DNA of 64,000 bases from Acetobacter senegalensis (lineage in GTDB: Bacteria; Pseudomonadota; Alphaproteobacteria; Acetobacterales; Acetobacteraceae): NCBI RefSeq assembly GCF_001580995.1, contig NZ_LHZU01000139.1, positions 32,925 through 96,924 on the forward strand. The letters are read 5' to 3'. A program made the position numbers and the translations under genes. The notes under the pieces are model-generated. The model worked only from the letters and a program-made list of their open reading frames with translations. It did not search any database and was not told where the DNA came from. Positions 36,488 through 44,326 of the stretch are shown here, piece by piece. Position 1 is the stretch's first letter; the number at the start of each line of letters is the position of its first letter.

Positions 36488-37513
36488 TTATGAGGCTGCA
36501 GATGGATAACAGTCTTCCGCCAGTGTTGCTGAAACCCTGAACTCACCCACACTCTGCCCGTTCCAGTTTTTCAAGGTTTGACGCATGAAGTGCGTCAGCA
36601 CCGGACTGCTTTCGTTACCAAAACGGGCAATGAGGGCCGCAGCCGTTGCTTCAGCCGCTCGCACTCCGCCATCCCGGCACTTGATGGCAATACCAAGACC
36701 TTTTTCAGGAAGCATGGCAACCATCACGCCTTCTGCACCCATTTTGGTGAAAACTCGCGGCGCAAGATCTTGCATGACGCGCGTATCGAACTGGTTGGTT
36801 CCGGCAATCATGAACGGGTTGGCGGCTATGGCGGATCGTAACTGGGCAGCAGCCTGCGCTCTGTCCGTATTCAGGTTCTGGCCTGTTGCAAACCGTGCGT
36901 AAGCCAATGCCAGAGCGCGAAGAGGAATGGCCCATGTGGGAATGGCGCAGCCATCCGTGCCGCGGTTGGCGTCCGTATGAGGAATGCCTGTTACATCTTC
37001 CAGCGTCCGGGCGACTGTTTGCATGACGGGGTGCTCTGGTCGGATGTAGTGCTCAGGATCATGTCCGGTTGCGCAGGACAGGCAGACGAAGCCTGCATGT
37101 TTACCTGAACAGCAATTATGTAGCGCACACGCCTGTTCTCCGCTGGCAGCCAGAGCGCGTGCTGCGCGGGCGTCCAGCGGCCAGTGGGTGCCGCATTCCA
37201 GAGATGTGGCATCGCGCCCCGTGCGGGCCAGCATTTCAGTGGCAACGGCAATATGGGCTGGCTCACCCTGGTGGGAGGCGCAGGCCAGGGCTAGAGCATC
37301 CGGCCCCAGAGCGTATTTGTCGGCGGCACCTTCTGTCAGCAGCGGCAGAGCCTGCAGTGCTTTGACGGTGGAGCGGGGGTAGATGGCGGTCTCCACATCC
37401 CCTGCGGCAAAAACGGTTTTTCCGGCGGCGTCCACAACCACGGCAGCGCCATAGTGACGGGATTCCACCCGGTCACCGCGGGTTGCTTCAGCCAAAAGCA
37501 CATCGTGAGGCAT
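36488..37513 (-). CDS. L-asparaginase, rhizobial (class II-like) type
   Basis: 341 residues from ATG 37513. The family motifs TVKALQALPLL (start of the Ser-Lys site), CASHQGEPAHIAVATEML, NCCSGKHAGFV and DGCAIPTWAIPL match the asparaginase II family typified by the Rhizobium etli enzyme, not the E. coli AnsA/AnsB fold. There is no signal peptide, so the enzyme should be cytosolic. It begins 8 bases after the stop of the unknown gene at 37522. Confidence 0.9.
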   Translation of the reverse strand: MPHDVLLAEATRGDRVESRHYGAAVVVDAAGKTVFAAGDVETAIYPRSTVKALQALPLLTEGAADKYALGPDALALACASHQGEPAHIAVATEMLARTGRDATSLECGTHWPLDARAARALAASGEQACALHNCCSGKHAGFVCLSCATGHDPEHYIRPEHPVMQTVARTLEDVTGIPHTDANRGTDGCAIPTWAIPLRALALAYARFATGQNLNTDRAQAAAQLRSAIAANPFMIAGTNQFDTRVMQDLAPRVFTKMGAEGVMVAMLPEKGLGIAIKCRDGGVRAAEATAAALIARFGNESSPVLTHFMRQTLKNWNGQSVGEFRVSATLAEDCYPSAAS

Positions 37514-37521
37514 TGCAGATT

Positions 37522-38121
37522 TTACCTGTTCTGTTCGTGTGTGGCGCCGCTTAGCAGATAGCACTCTGCTGAAAATTCGGCGCTGTGATCAGGGTCTGGC
37601 TCCAGCATGTCTGCCACCATTGTGCGGCGTAAGCGCAGAACGCAGGGGAAAGCAGCAGGCCCCGCCGGGTCTTCTGCCATTTTCTCCAGCCACGCACAAA
37701 CGCCATTGCGTTCTGTCAGCAAAAGTGGGGCTTTTCTGGTCAGGTGGAGACCTGAATGCAGAAGATGGTGGGCCTCTTCACGGTCAGTCACGAAATAAAG
37801 CCAGCTATCCGGTGCTGTGCGGGGCGTGAAACTCTGTGGCGGGCTATAAGAGAGCCGTAATTCCTCCGCCGTGAAATGCGTGCGTGGCGGCGCAGGCGGT
37901 GGCGGGAAGGGATAGGAAAACAGGTCAGTCTGCGGGCCGGCAGGGGGAGTGGGAGTCTCCTGCGCCGAAACCTTTGTCTGTTGCGTGCTATTTTTACGGT
38001 GGGATCGTGGTTCAGTAGATGAGGACGCAGGTTTCTGTTCAGGAAGGTCAACAGGCAATTTGAACTGGCGCTGCCGGGAAGGAGAGCGGCGTGGTGCGCC
38101 GGAAGGTGTCCGTTTTGGCAA
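37522..38121 (-). CDS. protein of unknown function with proline-rich N-terminus
   Basis: 199 residues. The first 80 are basic and then Pro/Thr-rich and look disordered. Residues about 106-193 form a compact domain: WLYFVTDREEAHHLLHSGL, LTRKAPLLLTERNGVCAWLEKM, VLRLRRTMVADML and SAECYLLSG. This order (entry Tyr, an EAHHLL helix before a GL turn, then beta strands) faintly recalls ADP-ribosyltransferase-fold proteins such as KptA, but I cannot confirm it. It lies 12 bases downstream of zur and 8 bases upstream of asparaginase, so the three may share a message. Confidence 0.7.
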   Translation of the reverse strand: MPKRTPSGAPRRSPSRQRQFKLPVDLPEQKPASSSTEPRSHRKNSTQQTKVSAQETPTPPAGPQTDLFSYPFPPPPAPPRTHFTAEELRLSYSPPQSFTPRTAPDSWLYFVTDREEAHHLLHSGLHLTRKAPLLLTERNGVCAWLEKMAEDPAGPAAFPCVLRLRRTMVADMLEPDPDHSAEFSAECYLLSGATHEQNR

Positions 38122-38133
38122 GTAACGCCGTTA

Positions 38134-38694
38134 CTAATGCTGGTGAGCAGGCGTTTTGCGGTGTGCGGCACAGTGCGCGCAAAGGCCTTCAATTTCTATG
38201 GACGAGCTTTGAATGACAAATCCCTGCTCCCGGCAGGTTGTGCGAACGGCATCCAGAATACTGGGGTTGGTGATTTCAATCACACTTTTGCAGGACCGGC
38301 AGATCAGGAACTGGGCTGTGTGCAGGCAGATGCTGTCCTGATCATGGTCATGATTGCAGCCTGCCGCGTGGTCATCGTGCAGAAGGTGCGTGCAGGGCAC
38401 AAAAGCTGACAGTCGTTCAATGCGATGAATCAGCCCGTGTTCGAGCAGAAAATCCAGCGCCCGATAGACCGTTGGCGGAGCAGGTCTGCGGTCAGGCGTT
38501 TTCATCTGTTCCAGCAGATCATAAGCCCCTACGGGGGCATTCACGCTCAGGATCAGCCCCAGAATTTCCCGGCGCTGCTGTGTCAGGCGTGCGCCCTGCC
38601 GTGTGCACAGGGCATCAGCCCTGTCCAGCAGAGCCTGCGTAGCGGGGGAGAGTGTTTCAGGAAAAACAAGGGCAGACTGAGTGGCAGATTTCAT
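38134..38694 (-). CDS. zur: Fur-family zinc uptake regulator
   Basis: 186 residues from ATG 38694. The winged-helix domain (RLTQQRREILGLIL, PTVYRALDFLLEHGLIHRIE) is followed by the metal-binding part with HDDHAAGCNHDHDQD, a CRSCKSV pair and a final CAHC pair. It is divergent from znuA, and a palindromic box lies between them, which supports a Zur identity over Fur or PerR. It should repress znuACB when zinc is plentiful. The start choice drops 17 codons with no family likeness. Confidence 0.92.
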   Translation of the reverse strand: MKSATQSALVFPETLSPATQALLDRADALCTRQGARLTQQRREILGLILSVNAPVGAYDLLEQMKTPDRRPAPPTVYRALDFLLEHGLIHRIERLSAFVPCTHLLHDDHAAGCNHDHDQDSICLHTAQFLICRSCKSVIEITNPSILDAVRTTCREQGFVIQSSSIEIEGLCAHCAAHRKTPAHQH

Positions 38695-38781
38695 GATTAC
38701 GATCCGTTCTGCCCGTATCTTAGCCATGCAGCACAGGGAAGGCAAAGCGTACGGAAGAGAAGGTTTCGGGTGGGAAAAGGT

Positions 38782-38798
38782 ATGTTATATTATCACAT
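38782..38798. promoter_or_regulatory. putative Zur-binding box between zur and znuA
   Basis: ATGTTATATTATCACAT is a 17-base imperfect palindrome centred on one base; seven of its eight arm pairs match. The AT-rich form ATGTTAT...ATaACAT resembles Zur boxes of other proteobacteria. It lies 88 bases upstream of the zur start. The rest of 38695-39028 shows no gene. Confidence 0.65.
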
Positions 38799-39028
38799 AA
38801 GCTGATAAGAACCGCTCATCACGACATATCTGCGGGCAATGTAAAGAATTGTGGTGAACGGGGATGTGGCGTGTCTGAACCTGCAAGGCAAGGGCTTTCG
38901 GGGCGGATCAGATGTTCGGCAGGCGCGGAAATAGCGCCTTGTCAGGTTCGCGATAGGCCGATTTTTGATGCTTTTGCGGGAGCAGGAGCATCTTTCGCGC
39001 GGCGGAATTTGGGGTGTGAGTCTGTTTT

Positions 39029-39904
39029 ATGCGTTTTGCCGTGTCAGTTTTCTCCTGCCTTATTGCCGCGTGCGCCTGTATGGGGGCTGTTCGGGCTGCT
39101 GAGGCCCCGATTGTTGTTGCAGCGGAAAATACATGGGGGGATCTCGCTGCGCAGGTGGCCGAGCCCGACATGCATGTTCATTCCATCCTCGCATCTCCGG
39201 CCCTGGACCCCCACCTTTATGAGCCCGGGCCGGCAGAAGGGCGTCTGGTGCATGACGCCACCCTTATTGTGGCGAATGGGGCCGGGTATGATGCATGGAT
39301 AGATCGGCTGGCGCAGGCGCGTGGGGGGAAACAGGTTCCCATAGTGCGGGCTGATGGATGGAGCGGCTGGCACGAGGGAGATAACGCTCATCTCTGGTAT
39401 AATCTGGCAGCCGTGGCGTCTTTCGTGGGGCGGTTTGTTGTGGTGTGTCAGCAGGTTGATCCGGCCCACGCGCAGGCTTACGAGGCGCGAGGGAAAACGC
39501 TTCTTGCCGCAGTGGATCAGGTGCGTCAGCAGATTGTCGATGTGCGGTCCAAAACAGTCGGGCAGCCGGTGGCCGCAACGGAACCGGTGTTCACGCCCTT
39601 GGCAGACAGCCTTGGCCTCCATATGACGCAGCAGGCTTTTCAACAGGCCATCATGAATGACGTTGAACCTCCAGCTTCTGCCGTTGCGGCGTTTGAGCGG
39701 GACATCAGCCAGCATCATGTCCGGTTGGTGGCTTATAATGCACAGGCTGACAGGCCCTCCGTCCAGCGCCTGATTGCGCAGGCGCGGCAGGAGAAAATAC
39801 CGGTCTTGCCCGTGCTGGAAATCATGCCACCAGATCAACATTGGCAGACATGGGTTCAGCACACGGTGACGCAGGTAGCGCAGGCGTTTGGGCAAGAACC
39901 GTGA
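39029..39904 (+). CDS. znuA: zinc ABC transporter substrate-binding protein
   Basis: 291 residues. A signal peptide (FAVSVFSCLIAACACMGAVRAAEA) precedes a cluster A-I binding fold with the ALDPHLYEPGPAEGRLVHDA and GDNAHLWYNLAAV metal-site regions and NAQADRPSVQRLIAQA near the end. The His-rich loop common in ZnuA is missing. It lies first in znuACB, divergent from zur, and delivers zinc to the inner-membrane complex. The upstream 160 bases are open in another frame but without protein character. Confidence 0.9.
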   Translation: MRFAVSVFSCLIAACACMGAVRAAEAPIVVAAENTWGDLAAQVAEPDMHVHSILASPALDPHLYEPGPAEGRLVHDATLIVANGAGYDAWIDRLAQARGGKQVPIVRADGWSGWHEGDNAHLWYNLAAVASFVGRFVVVCQQVDPAHAQAYEARGKTLLAAVDQVRQQIVDVRSKTVGQPVAATEPVFTPLADSLGLHMTQQAFQQAIMNDVEPPASAVAAFERDISQHHVRLVAYNAQADRPSVQRLIAQARQEKIPVLPVLEIMPPDQHWQTWVQHTVTQVAQAFGQEP

Positions 39905-40713
39905 GTGTCCCGGCTCTTGATCTTTCCCATGTCACGTTGGCGCGTGGTGGGCGGATTGTTCTGAATGATGTGAGCTTCAGTGTGCCGAAAGGCAGCTTTG
40001 TGGGGGTTCTGGGGGCCAATGGCGCGGGCAAGACAACCTTGTTCCGGGGGCTTCTGGGGTTGGAGCCTGCGCGGCAGGGCGTGTTGTGTGTAAATGGCGC
40101 GCCGGTAAAGCGCGGCAACAGCACAGTTGGGTACATGCCTCAGATGCGCAAGCTGATAGGCGGGCAGTTAAGTGGCTGGAGTATGGTTGCCGCTGCCCGG
40201 CGCGGGCAACATTGGGGCTTGCCCTGGTGTGGCAGAAAGGGGCGGGAGGCCGTGCAGGCGGCGCTGGAAGCGGTGGATGCGCTTGATCTGGCCCGCAAAC
40301 CTGTTGCTGCCCTTTCAGGTGGGCAGAGGCAAAGGCTGCTGCTGGCGCAAACCCTTCTTGATGATCCCACCCTTCTGTTGCTGGATGAGCCACTGGCCAG
40401 TCTGGACCCGGCCCGCATGCGGGAGACTGCGGTCAGAATCCATACGCTCGCGCGGTTCCGTAACATGACGGTTCTGATGTCTGCTCATGATATCAACCCG
40501 TTGCTGGGGCTGATGGACCATGTTCTGTATCTGGCTCGTGGCAAGGCGCTGCTGGGCAAGGTTGAAGACGTTCTGACCACGGAGGCACTGACGGCGCTTT
40601 ACGGTGCGCCGGTGGATGTGGTGCGGGCGGGTGGCCGTGTCTTTGTCGTGGCTGAAGGCGGCGGTGCTATTCTGCAACCTCACGACTGTCTGGGGGGACA
40701 CGCGCATGCTTGA
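39901..40713 (+). CDS. znuC: zinc ABC transporter ATP-binding protein
   Basis: 270 residues from GTG 39901. Walker A is GANGAGKTTLFRGLLG, the signature LSGGQRQRLLLAQTLL, Walker B LLLLDEPLASLDP, and MSAHDINPLLGLMDHVLYLARG is typical of metal importer ATPases. The GTG overlaps the znuA stop (GTGA). It drives zinc import with ZnuB. Confidence 0.92.
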   Translation: MSVPALDLSHVTLARGGRIVLNDVSFSVPKGSFVGVLGANGAGKTTLFRGLLGLEPARQGVLCVNGAPVKRGNSTVGYMPQMRKLIGGQLSGWSMVAAARRGQHWGLPWCGRKGREAVQAALEAVDALDLARKPVAALSGGQRQRLLLAQTLLDDPTLLLLDEPLASLDPARMRETAVRIHTLARFRNMTVLMSAHDINPLLGLMDHVLYLARGKALLGKVEDVLTTEALTALYGAPVDVVRAGGRVFVVAEGGGAILQPHDCLGGHAHA

Positions 40714-41533
40714 GTATGATTTCATGCGCACGGCCTTTCTGGCTGCTTTTCTGGTGGCCGTTGTTTGCGGCCCGGTGGGCTGGTTTCTGGTGCTGCGCGG
40801 TCAGACATTTGCCAGTCATGCTCTCTCGCATGTTGGGTTCGCAGGGGCTACGGGAGCACTGCTGTTAGGGTTCTCGCCGCTTACCGGCCTGAGTGCGGGG
40901 GCGTTGGGTGCCGGTGTTCTAATGGGCTTGGCCGGTGACCGGGTGGCAGGGCGTGATGTCATGATTGGGCTTGTGCTGTCGGTCGCCATGGGTGCGGGGG
41001 CATTGTTCCTGCATTTTCTGACTCATTCTGCCAGCGCAGCCACTGCTCTGCTGTTTGGGGACATTCTGGGCATAAGTTCTTCCATGCTCGGCTGGCTGGC
41101 CGCGTTGAGTGGCGGATGCCTGCTGGCGCTGGGAATCATGGCGCGCCCGCTTCTGTTCGCCTCCCTGCAACCGGAACTGGCTGAAGCCAAAGGGGTGCAT
41201 ATCGCTGTGCTGGATGTGCTGTTTCTGGCGCTTGTTGCCATTGCGACGGCAGAGTGCGCCCAGATTACCGGAGTGCTGCTGGTTTTCACGCTTATGGTTG
41301 CGCCAGCAGCAACCATTCTTCGGCTGGGACTGCCCCCTCTGGTGGGCCTTTTTGGTGCAGCCGGGTTGGCAGTGATGGAAGCGTGGGGTGGGTTGATGCT
41401 GTCTTGGCAGACGGATTACCCCACCTCTTTCTGGATCTCTGTGCTGGGTGGGGCAGGGTTTCTGCTGGCGGCCCCGGTAGCATCCTGGGTAAGCCAAAGG
41501 GTGGAGGCAAAGCGCCTCAGCAACGCCTCATAG
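40706..41533 (+). CDS. znuB: zinc ABC transporter permease
   Basis: 275 residues, about eight transmembrane helices. The ABC-3 family blocks LRGQTFASHALSHVGFAGATGA, FGDILGIS and VAPAATILRLG are clear. ATG 40706 overlaps the znuC end by eight bases. The longer frame to 40604 lies inside znuC and is ignored. Confidence 0.92.
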   Translation: MLEYDFMRTAFLAAFLVAVVCGPVGWFLVLRGQTFASHALSHVGFAGATGALLLGFSPLTGLSAGALGAGVLMGLAGDRVAGRDVMIGLVLSVAMGAGALFLHFLTHSASAATALLFGDILGISSSMLGWLAALSGGCLLALGIMARPLLFASLQPELAEAKGVHIAVLDVLFLALVAIATAECAQITGVLLVFTLMVAPAATILRLGLPPLVGLFGAAGLAVMEAWGGLMLSWQTDYPTSFWISVLGGAGFLLAAPVASWVSQRVEAKRLSNAS

Positions 41534-41744
41534 CTTGATCTGAACGAGGTTTGACTGTCTGGTTTTGCGGCAGAGTACTGCGTGGTCAGTCAGCAGCTTG
41601 AGACTGCCAGAACATGTCTGGCGCTTGAAAAAATGCAATTCGAAAACCTGATGGCAGAAGGGAGCCATAACCGGTACCTGAGACCTGAGGCCGGGCGCTG
41701 AAAATGTCTTGCCCAACAGGCCGGACAGGATTGTGATCAGTCTC

Positions 41745-41876
41745 TTACTGCGGCAGGGACCAGTCCAGCCAGCCCCAGAACAGCAGGAAGATGGCAAGCC
41801 CCACATGGATGAGGATCAACGCCTTAAGGGTAATAACCGGAACGTCTGACAGATCTTTTTTAGGCGGCGGGGCCAT
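41745..41876 (-). CDS. 43-residue single-span membrane protein
   Basis: An open frame of 43 codons has AGGAG 8 bases before its ATG. The product begins MAPPPKKDLSDVPV, then one hydrophobic helix (LKALILIHVGLAIFLLFWGWL) ends in DWSLPQ. The positive-inside rule puts the N-terminus in the cytoplasm. It is convergent with znuB and upstream of nothing obvious. The likeness to small components of respiratory or transport complexes is only general, and no family is recognised. Confidence 0.7.
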   Translation of the reverse strand: MAPPPKKDLSDVPVITLKALILIHVGLAIFLLFWGWLDWSLPQ

Positions 41877-41967
41877 GGAAAACACTCCTGCCTGTTTGCT
41901 GGTGAAGGGTATTTAAGAGGCCAGCAAAAGGGTAAATCAATAAAAAAACGGATGCTGCTGTCCGGTA

Positions 41968-42462
41968 TCAGGAAGCAGTGTGGGGCAGGGAGTGATAGGC
42001 GCGGTTGAAATACACCAGGCCGCCCACATGCTGGTTGATACGCAGGGCCTCAACAATCCCGAACATGACGCTATGGGTGCCTACTTCCACAATCTGACTG
42101 ATGCGGCAGTCAAACGTGGCAACTGCTTCTTCCAGAACCGGAGCACCAGTTGCCAGTGTGGTCCAATGCCCTACAGCAAAGCGGTCTTCCATTGTGGTGG
42201 GGCCGGAAAAATGGCTGGATAACGCCTGCTGGGCAGCAGAGAGCACATTGACGCACAACGGTCCGCCTTCCGTAAAGGCCGGGCGTGCCCGGCTTTCCCG
42301 TTTCAGGCAAACCAACAGTGTGGGAGGCGTATCCGTAACAGAACACACGGCGGATGCAGTAAAACCAACCGGGTGTGCCTGCGTTCCTGTGGTCACAATG
42401 TTCACAGCCGCTCCAAGTTTGGCCATGGCATCGCGGAAGGCGCTGGTCTCCAGAGCCAACAT
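41968..42462 (-). CDS. flavin reductase family protein
   Basis: 164 residues from ATG 42462, chosen because AGGAG lies 5 bases upstream; further ATGs at 42480 and 42504 lack a ribosome site. The flavin-binding fold has AMAKLGAAVNIVTTGTQAHPVGFTASAVCSVT and PPTLLVCL, then RFAVGHW. Such proteins supply reduced FMN to two-component monooxygenases (HpaC/RutF-like). No monooxygenase gene is adjacent. It is divergent from the hydrolase gene, 60 bases apart. Confidence 0.87.
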   Translation of the reverse strand: MLALETSAFRDAMAKLGAAVNIVTTGTQAHPVGFTASAVCSVTDTPPTLLVCLKRESRARPAFTEGGPLCVNVLSAAQQALSSHFSGPTTMEDRFAVGHWTTLATGAPVLEEAVATFDCRISQIVEVGTHSVMFGIVEALRINQHVGGLVYFNRAYHSLPHTAS

Positions 42463-42522
42463 CTGCTCTCCTTCAAACATGTTCAGACTGAGTGTTTTGT
42501 GCATGAATAAAGAAGGAAAGCA

Positions 42523-43542
42523 ATGACTGAAGACGTTCTTTCAGGCACCCCCACTGTCAAAACACGGCGTGCAGGCCATATGGGCCGTATTATCCTTGAT
42601 CGTCCCAACCGATTGAATGCGGTGGATCTGGAGATGGCAGAGGGCATTGCCCGCGTGCTGGAGGCCTGGCGGGACGACGCATCTGTTCAGCATGTAGTGC
42701 TGGAAGGGTCTGCTCCCCGTGCGTTTTGTGCGGGCGGAGATCTGAAAAAAATCTGTGAACTGATCCAGATGGAAGGGGCGGATGAAGCTTTCCGGCAGAT
42801 GAACCGTGTTTACCAGGTCATGCAACAGATTGCGGCCTACCCCAAACCAACCATTTCCTTCATGGACGGAATTGCCATGGGCGGCGGCATTGGTCTGGGC
42901 GGGCATACGCGCTACCGGATTGTGACCGACCGTTCTGTTGTGGCCATGCCTGAAACCGGCATAGGTCTGACCCCGGATGCCGGAGGGTCCTGGATTCTCA
43001 GCCGCGCACCCGGTTTTTCCGGTTTGAGGCTGGCCGTTACGGGCAACCGCATGAATGGCGTGGGGGCGGTCATGATCGGCTTTGCCGATAGGCTTGTGCC
43101 TGCCGATAGTCTGCCTGATCTGCTGGGTCTGCTTGAAACACGATCTGCGGCAGCGGTGTTCGCCCTTGTTCCCGCATTGCCTCAGTTAGCCAATGTTCAG
43201 GAGATGGACGCCTGTTACGATGCGCCAGATTTGGCCCATGCAGTGCGCAATCTGGCGGAAAGTGGCACGGAAGAAGCGCGGCAGGATCTGCTGGCGCTCT
43301 CATGCGCCTGTCCGTTCTCCGTACAACTGGCGTGGGAAGCGTGGCATCGGGCGCGGGGCCTCTCCTCCCTGACCGAAGCCTTTCAGCAGGAAGTAACCTT
43401 GGTCAACCACCTTATCCGGCGAGCAGATTTTGTAGAGGGCGTGCGCGCGCGCCTGATAGACCGGGATAATCAGCCACGTTGGACCCCAGGCACTCTGGCG
43501 GAAGTCAATCTGGATGAGGTTCAGGCCTGTTTTCAGAACTGA
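42523..43542 (+). CDS. enoyl-CoA hydratase/3-hydroxyisobutyryl-CoA hydrolase family protein
   Basis: 339 residues, the length of the HIBYL-CoA hydrolase group. The crotonase fold has RIILDRPNRLNAVDLEM, RAFCAGGDLKKI, the oxyanion region GIAMGGGIGLGGHTRYRI and MPETGIGLTPDAGGSW. The latter pair is the usual mark of the valine-pathway hydrolase, which releases free 3-hydroxyisobutyrate. AGAAGGA precedes the ATG. No other valine degradation genes are near, so the real acyl-CoA substrate is open. Confidence 0.87.
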   Translation: MTEDVLSGTPTVKTRRAGHMGRIILDRPNRLNAVDLEMAEGIARVLEAWRDDASVQHVVLEGSAPRAFCAGGDLKKICELIQMEGADEAFRQMNRVYQVMQQIAAYPKPTISFMDGIAMGGGIGLGGHTRYRIVTDRSVVAMPETGIGLTPDAGGSWILSRAPGFSGLRLAVTGNRMNGVGAVMIGFADRLVPADSLPDLLGLLETRSAAAVFALVPALPQLANVQEMDACYDAPDLAHAVRNLAESGTEEARQDLLALSCACPFSVQLAWEAWHRARGLSSLTEAFQQEVTLVNHLIRRADFVEGVRARLIDRDNQPRWTPGTLAEVNLDEVQACFQN

Positions 43543-43585
43543 GGACGTACCTGATTTTTCGTTGGCCGCGTTCTGAAGTGCCCGA

Positions 43586-43613
43586 AGTAGGGAGTAGGGA
43601 GTAGGGAGTAGAG
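43586..43613. repeat. tandem 7-base repeat, four units
   Basis: AGTAGGG occurs three times in a row and a fourth time as AGTAGAG, 44 bases after the hydrolase stop. It may be prone to slippage. It has no promoter features. Confidence 0.85.
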
Positions 43614-43727
43614 AAGAAGACGTTCCGGGGCAAAAGAGGTGGTTATGCCTGCTTGCTGTGTTAGCACCTTGGCCCGGAGAGCCGACCTTCCTCCTCTCCT
43701 GCGCTGGTGGGGTGCCTTAAAAAAGGA

Positions 43728-44189
43728 TCACCTGTTTCGGCTGGCAGGACTGGTTGAAAAAAGGGATTGCCACCGAGCGTATGCAGGCTGCGTTTCTGGT
43801 GAAGGGCTGCGCCATTCCGTTTTGCCGTGGGCCTGATAATGAGCCTGGCCAGAAGGCCAGTCTCCCAGTTGCACGGCGATGGCGACATCTGGATTCTGTT
43901 GCAAATACCAGCCTTCAGAAAAAGCAGGCTGGTGCCCTTCACGTTCTTCCTGATAACCGCGCTGGAGAAAGTGCTGGCGGCCGGAGCTGAAATCTCCTCT
44001 TGCCACTGCGGCGGCAACATCCGGGTTCGCTGTCAGATAACTCGCCTCGTCAAAAGGGGCGTGCGCCACATATTCTTGCAGCAGGAATAGCAGCAGAGTG
44101 TTAGGAACTGAGACATTTTCCTCTTCCGCAGCAAAAATATCGTAACCCAGAGCACGGGAAAGTAGAGCGTAAGGGATCATCTCCGTCAT
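43728..44189 (-). CDS. protein with two NPDVA tandem repeats
   Basis: 153 residues. After a helical lead of about 45 residues come two 37-residue repeats (about 47-84 and 91-127), each of the form F.E..YL..NPDVA.AV..GD..SG..HY..HG..E.R. This repeat is known in large alphaproteobacterial cell-surface or calcium-binding proteins and next to glycosyltransferases; its role is not established. There is no signal peptide. It is divergent from the GT61-type gene, 137 bases apart. Confidence 0.75.
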   Translation of the reverse strand: MTEMIPYALLSRALGYDIFAAEEENVSVPNTLLLFLLQEYVAHAPFDEASYLTANPDVAAAVARGDFSSGRQHFLQRGYQEEREGHQPAFSEGWYLQQNPDVAIAVQLGDWPSGQAHYQAHGKTEWRSPSPETQPAYARWQSLFSTSPASRNR

Positions 44190-44326
44190 AAAACTCGTTA
44201 ATAAACTCTTAATTGAGTCTCTACAAAATATTTAACCACGTCAATCTCGATGCCTGCGATGAGGGGTGTTGGGAAGTGAGCCGCCCTGTCTTACTGTGGG
44301 GGAAAGAATGAGGCAGGGAACACGGC

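Noticed and set aside
43586..43613. CRISPR-like repeat
   Set aside because: The 7-base units are contiguous with no spacers.
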